In this document: positions 43,316 through 54,186 of the stretch, piece after piece | Numbering within the stretch: position 1 is the stretch's first letter | How the letters are laid out: every line of letters starts with the position of its first letter | Source: Seminavis robusta | Lineage: Eukaryota; Bacillariophyta; Bacillariophyceae; Naviculales; Naviculaceae | Direction: 5' to 3' | DNA: 62,664 nt | NCBI GenBank assembly: GCA_903772945.1 | Contig: CAICTM010000508.1 | Coordinates: forward strand, 1-62,664 | Made by a program: the position numbers and the translations under genes | Notes under the pieces: generated by a model | The model's database searches: none | Told to the model about the DNA's origin: nothing | Seen by the model: the letters and a program-made list of their open reading frames with translations, nothing else

Positions 43316-44674
43316 ATGAGCCACCGTAATAACAACACCATCAACAACCCTCGGGATAAGGTGGTCCATAACTATGTGGACCGGTCTCAAGAGCCAGATC
43401 CATCTCCTGAAGGCGGCGACGATGGCAAGGTTGGCTTTGGAGATCAAACCTTCCCAATGAAACTCCACTATATACTCGAGCAAGGATGTCAATCCCAGAT
43501 CATCTCATGGCAGCCTCACGGACGCTGCTTCGTGGTCCACGACATGAAAGAGTTTGTGTCTTCCATGCTACCCCTCTGGTTCCGTCAATCCAAGTTTGCC
43601 TCCTTTCAGAGACAGCTTAATCTATATGGCTTTCAGAGGATCACTCAAGGTAAGCACCGCTCTCGTTTCTCGTTTGTTTGTTTGTTTTCAAGACTTTTGA
43701 AGACAATGGCGTTCAATGCCCTGTCCTCTTCGTCTTCAGTGATGACTGGCTTGGATAGCGTGGTATAGCACTAGTTCTTATTCATTCTCACGGGTTCTTC
43801 TTTCTGCTGCGTGCTGCTGCGTGTTCTTGATTTATTTGTTACAGGCCGTGATAAGAACTCTTACTATCATGAGTACTTCCTTCGAGGACGACCTTTGCTA
43901 GCCCAGAAGATCACTCGCACCAAGGTCAAGGGCAAGGGTGCTCGGAAGGCATCGTCGCCCGAGACGGAACCACGTTTCTATGAGCTACCCTGGTTGGAAG
44001 ACAATACTGCTCGATCCAGTCAGCCTCAGGTTGCTACCGGTACGGTTCCAGAAGCACCACCCGTCTCGGCTGCTGCTATTCCGCCACCTGCAGCTTCTGC
44101 ACCAACGATCGACCCCACCTTGGTGGCGCTGGCAGCAGGCACTCCAGCAATGGCGGTGCCCGCAGTTCCTGCATCCGCTCCAGCTGCGCCATCCCTTATG
44201 GCACCGGCAATGGGACTCCCCGCCCCTGCAATCACTACGAGTCTGGGCGAGGCTCTGGGATACCTTACTTATTCTCAAGCCTTGTCAGCTGCTCAGATGG
44301 TAGCAGCAGGAAGTGCACAACTTCACTCCGCTCATGGCGAAACACTGCTGCTCCCAGGTTTTACCCCCCAAGACAGCAGTGCCAACACCAGCATGCTCAA
44401 CTCCTTGTTGTCATCCATTGGAGGTGGCAACGCTTCCTCCACCGGTGCCCGTCAGTACGTCCCAATTGCTCCCGCTCCTCCACGGCAGGATGCTGGACAC
44501 TACAAGCTTGCTGATGCAAACAGTAGCACTGCCAACGCCGGAAGCACAGAGACTGTCTACGGAACAGTGTTGGCGGCTCTCAAGGCACAACATCGGGTTG
44601 ACTCGGGTGCTGCTGCAGCCTTCAATGCTCACAGTGGATCTGTCTTTACCAGACCAGGACCCCCTCCTTACTGA
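43316..44674 (+). CDS. Heat-shock-factor-type transcription factor, two exons
   Basis: Exons 43316-43649 and 43845-44674; the 195-bp intron (donor ACTCAAG^GTAAGC, acceptor TTACAG^GCCG) interrupts the DNA-binding domain after RITQG, as often in diatom HSFs; 387 residues. The HSF domain is at about 45-145: FPMKLHYILEQ, IISWQPHGRCFVVHDMKEF, then the recognition-helix region FRQSKFASFQRQLNLYGFQRI, then YYHEYFLRGRPLL. The rest is Ala/Pro-rich (about 185-255) and Gln/Ala-containing, typical of activation regions; no clear heptad trimerisation domain is visible, which is common in the expanded stramenopile HSF family. It binds nGAAn-type sites in the nucleus. The targets are unknown. Confidence 0.92.
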
Positions 44675-45197
44675 ACGAGCCAAAGAGTCGGGAAGCGACA
44701 ACACAGGGAATGCAATGCAGCCAACCACACGTACACTAGCGAAGTCCATCTATATTTCTTTTTATCCATCTACCCTACCGTGCTACCAAGCCAAGAGCAA
44801 TTGTCACAACATCTATCTACCCTACATGGAAAGACTTCAATACTGTCGCTGAAACAGCAAGCTTTTGAACAAGCATGCATTCCTCAAAAACAAGAGAAGG
44901 AGCATGCCCCGTGCTTGCATGCCAGCAGACATCACGCTAGCTAGTTTAAATACCAATGTAGCAAAAACACATTGCATCCGTCACCCAGGCCTGTTACTAG
45001 TAATGCTTTGGTGTTTGATCTGGGGATTGTCTTCTTCTTGCTTTATAAGTTTACGTCTTTTAATTGTTAGCTGTTGGGTTTGGAGATGTATCTCGTGCAA
45101 AATTGCAAAATCATGAATTTGTGTGCCAAAACTTTTGTTTAGGGTGAATCTTTGTTGCGCGTAGGTGTCTATCAACATGACGGGACGCACACACAGT
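44675..45197. other. Convergent intergenic region
   Basis: Between HSF (+) and kinase (-) stop codons. Holds both 3' ends; no gene seen. Confidence 0.55.
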
Positions 45198-46901
45198 TTA
45201 AATGCTCTGCTTTCGTACCATGGGTCCCTTGGGCGACAACTCTGGAGATGCAGCAGGATGGGTTTGCTGCTTCCGCCGACCATTGGGAGTGGCACCTTTT
45301 CGTTTGGAACTTTGTGGGGTACGTAGATGAGGACTGTCGCGAATGCGTCGCGGTGATGCCAATAGGTTTTTGCGAGGTGCTGTTTGTCCACGCACCCATG
45401 GATGGGCCAGGGCTTGTTCTGCCGTATATCGAGTCCTGGAATCGGTATCCAGCAAATGAGAGAGCAAGTCCTTGGCGGATGCCGACAGGTTGCTGGCCCA
45501 TCGAGGAAAGCGAAGCACGAACTTGGCCTTGACTAGGTCGTCGCTGGGAACCGTGCTCGAGTCGTCGTCGAACGGCAGACACCCACATAGCAGAACAAAC
45601 ACAATCACGCCCAGGGCCCAAGTATCCACGGCCTTTTCGTCAAAACGAAAGTTCAGTCCACGTATACGGTGCGAAACAAGTAACGTATAAACACTGCTGC
45701 CTCTTTGCTCACCTTTGTGTATTCTCTCCGCTGCAGCATTTCTGGCGCAAGGTATCCCCTTGTCCCCAGAAAGGTCCTAGCCACTGGTTCTACCATGGCT
45801 TTCGACAACCCAAAATCGATAATCTTAACTTCGACATCTTCTGTTGGTCTGGGCTTTCTCTTTAATAGGAGGTTTTCCGGCTGAACAAGGTATTGCAGAG
45901 GCAGACAAGATCGATCAGTCTAAGGCACTAGCGACTGACAAATCTCATGGAAGATTGGAAGACTCACCTTGAGGTCCCTGTGAACAATGTTCTGAGGTTC
46001 CAAGCGTCAGTCAGAAGAAGTAAGATTAGCTGATGCATGCTGTGGAGAGCACCTATTCCCTTCTCCTCCTCGTTGGACGTACCTTGTCATGCATATAGAC
46101 TAATGCACTGGTGACGCGACGTACTATTTTGGAGGCTTCTTCCTCATTGAGTGTGCCCTTTTGCACTACATAATCAAATAGTTCACCTCCCTCCATCTGT
46201 TCCATGACGATGTATATCTTTTCCTCGGTCAAATAAACATCGTACAACTGAATGATACAAGGATGTTGCAACATCCTCAGGGCTTCGACCTCGGTCTGGA
46301 ATTGTGCCATCATTCCTGCAAAACGGTCCTCCATTTGAAGCTTGTCAATAATCTTACAAGCACAGAGGATGTCCTCATCCTTGTTCAAACATCGATGCAC
46401 CGTGGAGGTAGAACCAACTCCCAGGACTTCCATGAGTTGGTACTTTCTTTGCAGCTCCTTTTCACAATCCTAAGCAAAGAGACACAGAAATTAAGTCAGC
46501 ATTTGCTCTGGCTGGCTATACACTTCCCCCAAAAAAACTATTTCCACCTGGCTTGTCACGTAACGTACCGGCCCCTCATGAACAATGACTTGTGCATTAC
46601 TGCTGGTGGATGATACCTCCAAAAGATCTTCATGGTTTGTCGCGTGTTCGGGTATCACTTCCTTTTCCAAACCCCCATAGACTGACGACCTGACTTCCTT
46701 TTTAAGAGTCTTCTTGACCTCTGCTCGTTTTCTTCGTTGATGCATCGGTGTCTCAGGTTGGGGAGACCCTATTAGATCCATACTGGCTCGTTTTGTGATC
46801 CTGACAATGTTTCCCAGGAATCCACAGTTTTGACTGCACATGCCACCCTCGCCACCATCATGGCTGTTATCATCGAAGTTTTTGGATTGTTGTCCTCCCA
46901 T
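45198..46901 (-). CDS. CaM-kinase-like Ser/Thr protein kinase, five exons
   Basis: Exons 46569-46901, 46083-46469, 45968-45991, 45713-45880 and 45198-45632, all phase 0; introns 80-99 bp; 448 residues. Exon 3 is a 24-nt microexon encoding NIVHRDLK, part of the catalytic loop. Kinase landmarks: GVGSTS loop (128-133), Lys150 in CACKII, HRDLKPEN (Asp246), DFG (Asp270), GTRGYLAPE (287-295), then AVDTWALGVIVFVLLCGCLPF. The N-terminus MGGQQSK fits an N-myristoylation signal, so membrane attachment is likely. No EF-hands are seen after the kinase domain, so it is not a CDPK; the basic tail with KRKGATPNGRRKQQ could be regulatory. The acceptor of the last intron (GACGAAAAG) is weak and its exact position less certain. 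Confidence 0.88.
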
Positions 46902-47897
46902 AGTGGCAGGTAGCTTGGGTGAGTGAACTAGTATTGGTTATATTGAAAGTCCTGTTCAGGTGTTTGTTTTCGGAACCACTTCTGGCTTGACAGCTACCCT
47001 TCAAAACGATTGATGGATTGGATGGACCAAGGGTTGGGATCACTTTTTATGAATCTCTGAACGAATATGCGAAATGTTTCTCTTTTGTTTCTCTTGGAAT
47101 ATTATCTCTCTCACGTAATATGATTCAATCAGCTTTGAAGGTACGGTGTCAGGGTATTGCCATGGTCGACACCCCCACTCCGACTTTTTGGTGTGACAAC
47201 AAAGATTTGGCGTGGGTGGCCGTTGTCGAAAAGGCTTCTCTAGCAGCTGACGACGGTCAGACCAAGATTCTCGTAGGTCCACCACTCGAGGTGTTGCGGT
47301 GTGGCTTGGCGTCGGGATGTATCAGTGGGATGGCTGTATCAATGAAACCTCTCTTCAGCTCCCTTCCACCCAAGCAGTAGCCCTAGACTACTAGGCTAGC
47401 TACGAGGTGACAGCTGAAACTGAGCATAGTCTCCTGGTTGACCAATATTGCATTTTCACCCTTCTCTTCCGAGAACAGGACGACGGTACCGTACAGTACG
47501 GTAGTGGCATTAGGATCCTGAAGTCAACACATACATATCCACCATCCGTGATGTTCACAACCGGAGGATTTGCAATGCACTGTCAACATAGTCTAATTAG
47601 TATAGTGTATGTGAAAGTCCGTGGTAGTAAAGCACTAGCATATCTGCGTATTTGCTTCCTATGACATCATCCACTAAAGTGAGAGACGCATGTAGCGGAT
47701 TGGGTTTCGTGGCTGGGGGGAGTTGGAGATGGACCTAGATACAGCAAATCAACCTCATAAATCCACTTGAAATGGATCCACACCACATGTATGTGTTGAA
47801 GGTGAGGTCTCGTCTACATGATATGTCACACAGAAAGGCCGGTTGTTTTCCAAATAGCCAACGAAAACTCCACGTCGAACCAGAGAGCTTCCTTTCA
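46902..47897. other. Intergenic, no supported gene
   Basis: A frame at 47018-47380 (+) lacks an ATG at its 5' end and has no family match. Otherwise only short overlapping frames. Upstream region of the kinase gene. Confidence 0.5.
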
Positions 47898-48485
47898 TCA
47901 GGAACCACTACTTAGTTTGTCAAGAATACTGGGAAGCGATTCCAGGGAACCTTCATGTGCCATTCGGGCCGTTTGCTGCACGTATCTCCGCAATCCAAAT
48001 GGAGCCGTGATGAACGTTGTCTGGGTGACTGTAGTACCAGTGGCATTGGCTGGTTCGCAATCGATCCGAGTGGATACCGTCGTCCCCATGGTGGAAGTTT
48101 GAAAGTAGATTTTTCGTGTGCCGGATGCTGGCTCGGCATTAGCTTTGGGAGGGCTGCAATGCATGTAGGCTCGGTAGGTTGTTTTGGACTTGACGAGACC
48201 GCAAAGAAACTCCAGCTGATCTGTAACGTCCAAAATTCCTTTTATGGTTCCGTCGTCTCCTTCCTGTCTCTGAATCACTTGCACATCCACAATCAATGGA
48301 TGCATTTCCATCAGGAGGCCCGGGGTGCTGAGGGCCTTCCACACTGTCTCGGGATTGTGCTGTTCAATATCTTTGGTCAGAACGTAAGTGGGATTATCAA
48401 TGGCACTCTCCACCGAAGCGGCTAGATCCTTCAAGCGACCTTCGTCGTCCTGCGATGATGGTGTCTTCTCTTCTGTTGTCGGCAT
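47898..48485 (-). CDS. SRPBCC/START-like ligand-binding domain protein
   Basis: 195 residues from the first ATG at 48485 (MPTTEEKT); the frame is open to 48518 without ATG. The pattern fits the helix-grip (SRPBCC, polyketide-cyclase/START-like) fold: DIEQHNPETVWKALSTPGLLMEMHPLI (helix 1 and strand), then strands with DVTDQLEFLCGL and TTYRAYMHC, GTRKIYFQTS, a strand with STRIDCEPA, and a long C-terminal helix (RRYVQQTARMAHEGSLESLPSIL). Such proteins bind hydrophobic small molecules in a central cavity; the ligand is unknown. Intronless. Confidence 0.65.
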   Translation of the reverse strand: MPTTEEKTPSSQDDEGRLKDLAASVESAIDNPTYVLTKDIEQHNPETVWKALSTPGLLMEMHPLIVDVQVIQRQEGDDGTIKGILDVTDQLEFLCGLVKSKTTYRAYMHCSPPKANAEPASGTRKIYFQTSTMGTTVSTRIDCEPANATGTTVTQTTFITAPFGLRRYVQQTARMAHEGSLESLPSILDKLSSGS

Positions 48486-49436
48486 GGTTCTCAAAGCACT
48501 TCGATGACAACGAGGCAATGAGGCACTGCCGGTACTGGCTAGCTAGCTAGCTCTACTAGTATCGTAGTACCGGTACCAGTGCAGCTTGCCCAGAAAATAT
48601 TGAGGAAGTCAATAGCCTTAACCTTAGTATAATACAGCTTTTGATCGATCGATAGTTTTCGGCGTGCATTGAAGTTTCGAAGTTTCTACAGTTTAAAGTT
48701 AGTTTGCACCAGTCCGGAAGGGTTACAAGTTACAAGAAGGCAAAAATGTCCCTCTCTAATTCAGTAATCAATTTCTATTCTTAGGAACTTAACAACAATT
48801 CTCCAGTGGCACCAAGATTTCCACTGGAATAGCTACTGGAATAGAAATAATCGAATCGAATCATCGAATCATCAATCAATTATGTCCCAGACTTAGCCGC
48901 AGCAAGTTAGTGGTAGTTGTGGTAATCCTAGGGTTATGGATACCATTTGAATCCTTAACATTGTATAGAAAGTATATACTAGTATTACCACATCTCCTTG
49001 AACTTCCCAAGCGGCATTTCTTTTACAGCCCTGAGAAGGAAAGCTTCAGATTACAGCCCTTTTGTAAAAGGAAAGCCAAGGAACCGCCCGATTGGGCCAC
49101 ATGTTGCAGCCACCAACGGTATGTAGCAACATGTTCAAAGGGTCTTTTCGCCAGTCTTCCACTTTCTTTTTTCCTCTTCTATTTTCCGTCGCGCTACAAT
49201 TGACCAATTGAGCTCACTCCAGAAGGCAATTGAAGTGCAACGTGCAACATCCAACAGCCCCAGGTCAATTGATAACAACCCAAGTGAGAATCTCGACGAG
49301 ATCCATATTGTGGTGGTAGCTTTTCTGAGATCGACAGCAACACAATAGACAACTTTTGGTAGTTAGTAAAGGTCCTCTTCGTCCCTATCCATCCAGCCAC
49401 TTGCTTTGTAGCCATCATCATCCATCATCATCCATC
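48486..49436. other. Divergent intergenic region
   Basis: 950 bp between SRPBCC (-) and the AAA ATPase (+). Contains GCTAGCTAGCTAGC (48539-48552) and GTACCGGTACC (48565-48575), plus a CATCATC microsatellite just before the ATPase ATG. No gene. Confidence 0.55.
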
Positions 49437-52400
49437 ATGGACTTTCGCCTTCGACTCCCCGCTGATCATGTGTATCTCAATGATGACGAGACTTGTATCT
49501 CATCAGTCACCGGTTTCTTCTACGATCATAGCGTTTCGGAGTATGTGCCTTCTCGTGATGGCGTGACTCCTTCCTCTTCTAATAATAAGCACAACAACTA
49601 TTATGCTGCTGCCAAGGAACGGGAGGATCGACAGTATGGGCGTAGGCGAAGTAGTAAGCATAACAATAATGATCCAATGGACAATAGCAGCGGCAACAGT
49701 GGACCTCCTCAGAGACCAAGGCGGTTCAGCGACAGGAGCGGTCCTCCCCAGAGACCCAGGCGGTACTCGGAATCATCGCGCGACAACAATGGCCCTCCTC
49801 AAATACCCGAGCGCTGCTTGAGTGTGTGCAGTGGAATGGAACCAAGTATTAGTGAGCAGTACAACTATTATCACGATCGGGCCACAACAACAACAACAAC
49901 TGCTACAATGTTGACCAACATTCAAGGAGACAGCGGCCTCTTTACGGAATCCGAGTACTATCATGATCGGGCCACAACAACCATCATCCCCAGAGGAGAC
50001 AGTGGCCACTTTACTAATACGACCCATAGCAAAGCGTCGGATGCTACAGCGGCACGACGTTCGTGGACGGACGATGTCTTTTGCCATAGCCCTCCCAGAA
50101 AGCCCACGAGAGAAAACAGCACCAGCAAAGAGGAGAGTGAATACGAACAGCAGCAGCAGCAGCAGCAAGAACCAAACAACGTCGAAACAATCCCCGAACT
50201 GAACATACCCCACCTTACCCGACTCGGGACAGGCGAACAACCAACAGCAACCGCCAACAAACGACTCGCGTTCGCAGAGACCAAAATGGTGGGACGGGAG
50301 ATCCAATCGAGCTTGCTGGCAGAGTCACTGCAAAACCACGCCAAACGGGCCATGATGAGATCGCATGTGGTACAAATACACGGGGAATCGGGGACAGGGA
50401 AAACGAGGCTGGCCCAAAGCATCCAGTCCACCAGCGTCTTTCGATCCCTCGACAATCCACTCTTTGTCCACGGGAAGTTCGACATGCTGCACCGGGACGT
50501 TCCGTATGCGGGAATCGTTGCGGCATTGGAGGTACTTGCAGAACGCATCCTGCAACTGGATAACGAACAAGACAGCCTACCGCTGCGATCCCAATCACTA
50601 GCCAACAAACTCGTCGCTGCGATTGATACCGAAGAGCTGGTGCTCCTGATAAAACTCGTGCCTCTTTTGGGCATCATCCTTGGGATCGACCCACGTGATC
50701 ATCCGCAAACGAGTGTCGGCAACAACGACAATGACATGTTTATTGACCGAACGAAGACTCGGTTTCGAGAAGCCATCCGTCGATTTCTATGCGTCGTTTG
50801 TCAAAGCTTTTCCACCGTGGTGTTTCTGTTGGATGACCTACAATTTGCCGATGACGAATCCCTGGCTCTGCTTCAGGGCATGCTGGAACCACAACAAGAA
50901 TACAGTCTGCTTTGCATCGTCGTTTACAGATCCAGCGAACTTCACGAGAGCCTTCAAAAGACACTGGCACACTGGGAACACCAAAGTGCCACCGGCAGAA
51001 TAGACCTGACGCAAATACCACTGAGCCATCTCTCCAAACGATCCGTGCATCTCTACATGCAAGACCTACTGGATGTTGCGCCTGACGAGGCAGCCAACCT
51101 AGATGCGTTGGCATCTATTTGCCACCAACGGACAGGGGGAAATCCATTCTTTTTAAACAGCTTCTTGACCATGCTGACATGCTACGGGCATCTCTCCTAT
51201 GATCTCGACCAACACAAGTGGACTTGGGATGCACAACAAGTTGACATCAAGACTCAGTCCACAACAAGGAATGCCGTCGAGCTCCAGTTGGCGCAAATGA
51301 CCACATTGGGCAGTCAATCCAGTCTAGAGATTCTGAGGCTGGCGGCTTGTCTGGGTTCCACATGCAAGGAGTCGGTTCTCCACGCGCTTTGGTTCCAGTT
51401 GTTTGGACAGCGGTACCAGTGTGACCAGGATACCTTGGAGCAAGTCTTCAAAACCAGTCTCGATCTTTTGTGCAGTGAAGGTTTCTGGCACAAGCACAAA
51501 GACTTGATACCGGTGTACCAATGGAATCATGACCAGATTCGCTCAGGGGCCATGTTGCTCACACCTGAAAAGGACCGAAATGAGTTTCAGTGCCAAGTGG
51601 GTGAAGCATTGGCAACTCATTTGAAGTCTGGTGACCTCGAGTCCATGATTTTTGTTGTGGCGCATCTAGTCAATCCGGGATTCGACACAAATGACAAACA
51701 GAGACAACTGCAGTTTGCCAGGCTCAATTTGCTGGCAAGCCAACACGCAACAACTATTGCCGCGTTTACCAATGCAAAGATGTTTGCAGCAAAGGGGCTG
51801 TCATTTTTGCCCGAGGATAAGTGGGTCCAGTCCAATGATCTTTGCCATGAGCTCTTCACATGTCTTATTCGGGCAGAACGAGTATGTGGTGATATATCAT
51901 CCATGGAGAAACACTGTCAAGAATTGATTGAAGCACAAACGGACAAGCCAATAAGCACAAGACTAGGTGCAACCATCAATCTCTGCTATGGAGGATTCTA
52001 TTCCAGCCCAGCGCTGGGTAGCAGGAGGGAGTCACTTGAGGTTGGGATTACCGCCCTGGAAGAACTTGGTTGTGCCTTCCCAAGAAACCAAATCACTACT
52101 GGGGCCAAGACTATGGCTTGCATGACACACCTCAAGAAAGTTCGGAACAAGCTTGCAAAGGCTGATGGGGATCTGAAATTGGATAAGATGATTGACCCCC
52201 CAAAGAACATTCGGGAAACTTGCAAGCTGCTCTTTGCTCTTATGCCTCTTTCTGAGCTATGCAATGATGCAAGATTCCCTTTGATCGTTGGGCGACTGGT
52301 TGAGTACACACTGCAGTATGGCATCTCTATTTATGCACCATCTGCCTTTGCTGCAGCAGCACCAATGTTCACAGGGCCTTTGAATGACTTGAAGGGGGGA

Positions 52401-53580
52401 GCCTTGTTTGCCAAGTGTGCGCTCAAGTTGACGGAAATGGTCAAGTACAGACCAATCATCCCTGGAACAAGGGTGAAATCATATGGACAAGGGCTTGTGT
52501 GGACAACTCCTGCATGTGAAGCCGCAACCCAGCTTCAACTTGCTCATGAGTGTGGAGTTCGTGCTGGCGACCGTGGCTGCACAGAGCAGGCTGGATGTGC
52601 TAGTACACTCTGTTCATTTCTGGCAGGTTGTCCTCTTGGACAGATGGTCAGCAACTGCCGCACCCAACTGCAGCTAGAAAGGGCAAGAACTGACTTTCAT
52701 GCGCACCATGCAGAGTTCCAACTAATGGCATTCCTATCATTCCAAGGCAAGGACACCGATGAGGTTGTGGAAAGCATTAATTCATGGCCAATTGGGGCTC
52801 CAAGTAAGGATGACCCTACTAGTGACAAGAACCATCTGTATGTGTTTTGGACGAAGAAGCTTCTCAATACATACATGGGTAAGAAGCGATCAAAGGGCGC
52901 CAGGATTCCAGCAACTCTATGGTTTCTTACAACAACCTAACTTTGCACTTTTTCCAATCTTTTTGCCCCCAGGAGACTTTGATTTGTGTGCTGAGACTTC
53001 ACTTGCACAGGGAGAAAGCATCAAGAAGTCTTTTCCTGGATCTCCCATGTCCATGATGGATCCATTTCTTCGAGGTCTCTCATGCTTGGTTGTAGCCCGA
53101 AGAAGTGGGAAGAAATCGATGCTGAAAGAAGGGAAGAGCATGCTGGCAATCATATCAGATTGGGTGAATCAGGGGAATCCCAATGTGGTCCACTATGAGG
53201 CCATCATGAAGGCTGAGCTGAGTGCAATAAAGAAAAAAAGCCGTGGGAAAGTCTTGGCCAAGTATCAGAATGCCGTTGACTTGGCCAAGCAGGTAGGCTG
53301 TATGCATGATGCAGCCCTCTTCTATGAATGCTGGGGTTTGTACGCTCTTGAATGCTTGGAAGCCCATCCGGAAGCCAGTGCATGTATTCGGCAGTCAATC
53401 CAACTGTTCAGTTCATGGGGAGCAAACGGAAAGGTTCAGAAGATGCAATCCCAATACTTTGATCTACTTGGTGGTGGCAATTCCTCCCCTGGCAAGGCGT
53501 CAATGACAGCTTCAAACTTGAATGAACGAAGTGGAAGTCCCACATCATCAATGGACCTGTCCATAGCCCACGACAACTGA
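49437..53580 (+). CDS. Large AAA-type (AAA_16/STAND-like) signalling ATPase with helical-repeat C-terminus, two exons
   Basis: Exons 49437-52878 and 52973-53580; the 94-bp intron (donor ACATGG^GTAAGA, acceptor CCCCCAG^GAGAC) gives TYMGDFDLCAE across the junction; 1349 residues. The N-terminal 280 residues are disordered, Asn/Ser/Gln-rich, with duplicated GPPQRPRR(F/Y)S and YYHDRATTT segments. ATPase: Walker A HGESGTGKTRLAQS (about 315-328), Walker B TVVFLLDDLQFADDES (about 459-474). The remainder (about 640-1330) is helical, with MalT/TPR-like arrays. Proteins of this build are signal-integrating ATPases; here there is no kinase, histidine-kinase or cyclase domain in the same chain, so the output is unknown. 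Start chosen at 49437 (ccatcATGGACTTTCG) over open frame without better context upstream. Confidence 0.85.
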
Positions 53581-54186
53581 TACTTAGTGCCTACAGGCAC
53601 GTGATACACATAAGTATGCATAAGTGTAGCTAGATTACACCTGCATTTTTGAACTGGTGGGGCATGGGAGCAGGTGGTGTTTGGACGGTTTCCAAAGTAG
53701 CTAGCTAGTTAGTAAGGATCAAACCATGCTTTACGAAAGGCTTTCCCCGAGCAACGCACGGTATCGGAACACTTTAGAAATGAGATCAGGCAAAGTCAAG
53801 CCCGTTGCCCTCCTTGTTGGTCCTCAGTTTGTTTGTCACCCCTGATCCCACGGAAAGCAAGTCCCGAATTTCACCTTTTTCTTTGCCTAAGCCTGGCCCC
53901 TTGTCGGCTTCCGTACTAGCTAGCTAGATAACTTACCTACACAAGACCCCCCATTCCGGTGCGCTAGGTACCGGTACAATTACGGGTACCGGTACTCTAG
54001 CTAGCTAGAGTAGTACTGTAGTTTATATTATGTACCTGGTACCGATACCTTACGGTATTTATTTCCCAGCTCTAGCTAGTAGTGTAGCCGGTTCATACGT
54101 CCTGACGCATTATTATTGCTATTTCTGTTTTTTGTCCGGACTGTGTCGTGTGTCATGCATCACGCATCATCGGTCCTGTCGGAATC
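53581..54186. other. Intergenic, palindrome-rich
   Basis: 600 bp with CTAG runs (53698-53712, 53917-53928, 53997-54010) and GTACCGGTAC words (53966-53995, 54031-54043). No gene. Confidence 0.55.

Noticed and set aside
47018..47380. 120-codon frame on + strand
   Set aside because: No ATG at its 5' end and no recognisable domain.
49961..50677. 238-codon frame on - strand
   Set aside because: Antisense to the AAA ATPase, low-complexity mirror of its Gln/Asn-rich N-terminus.
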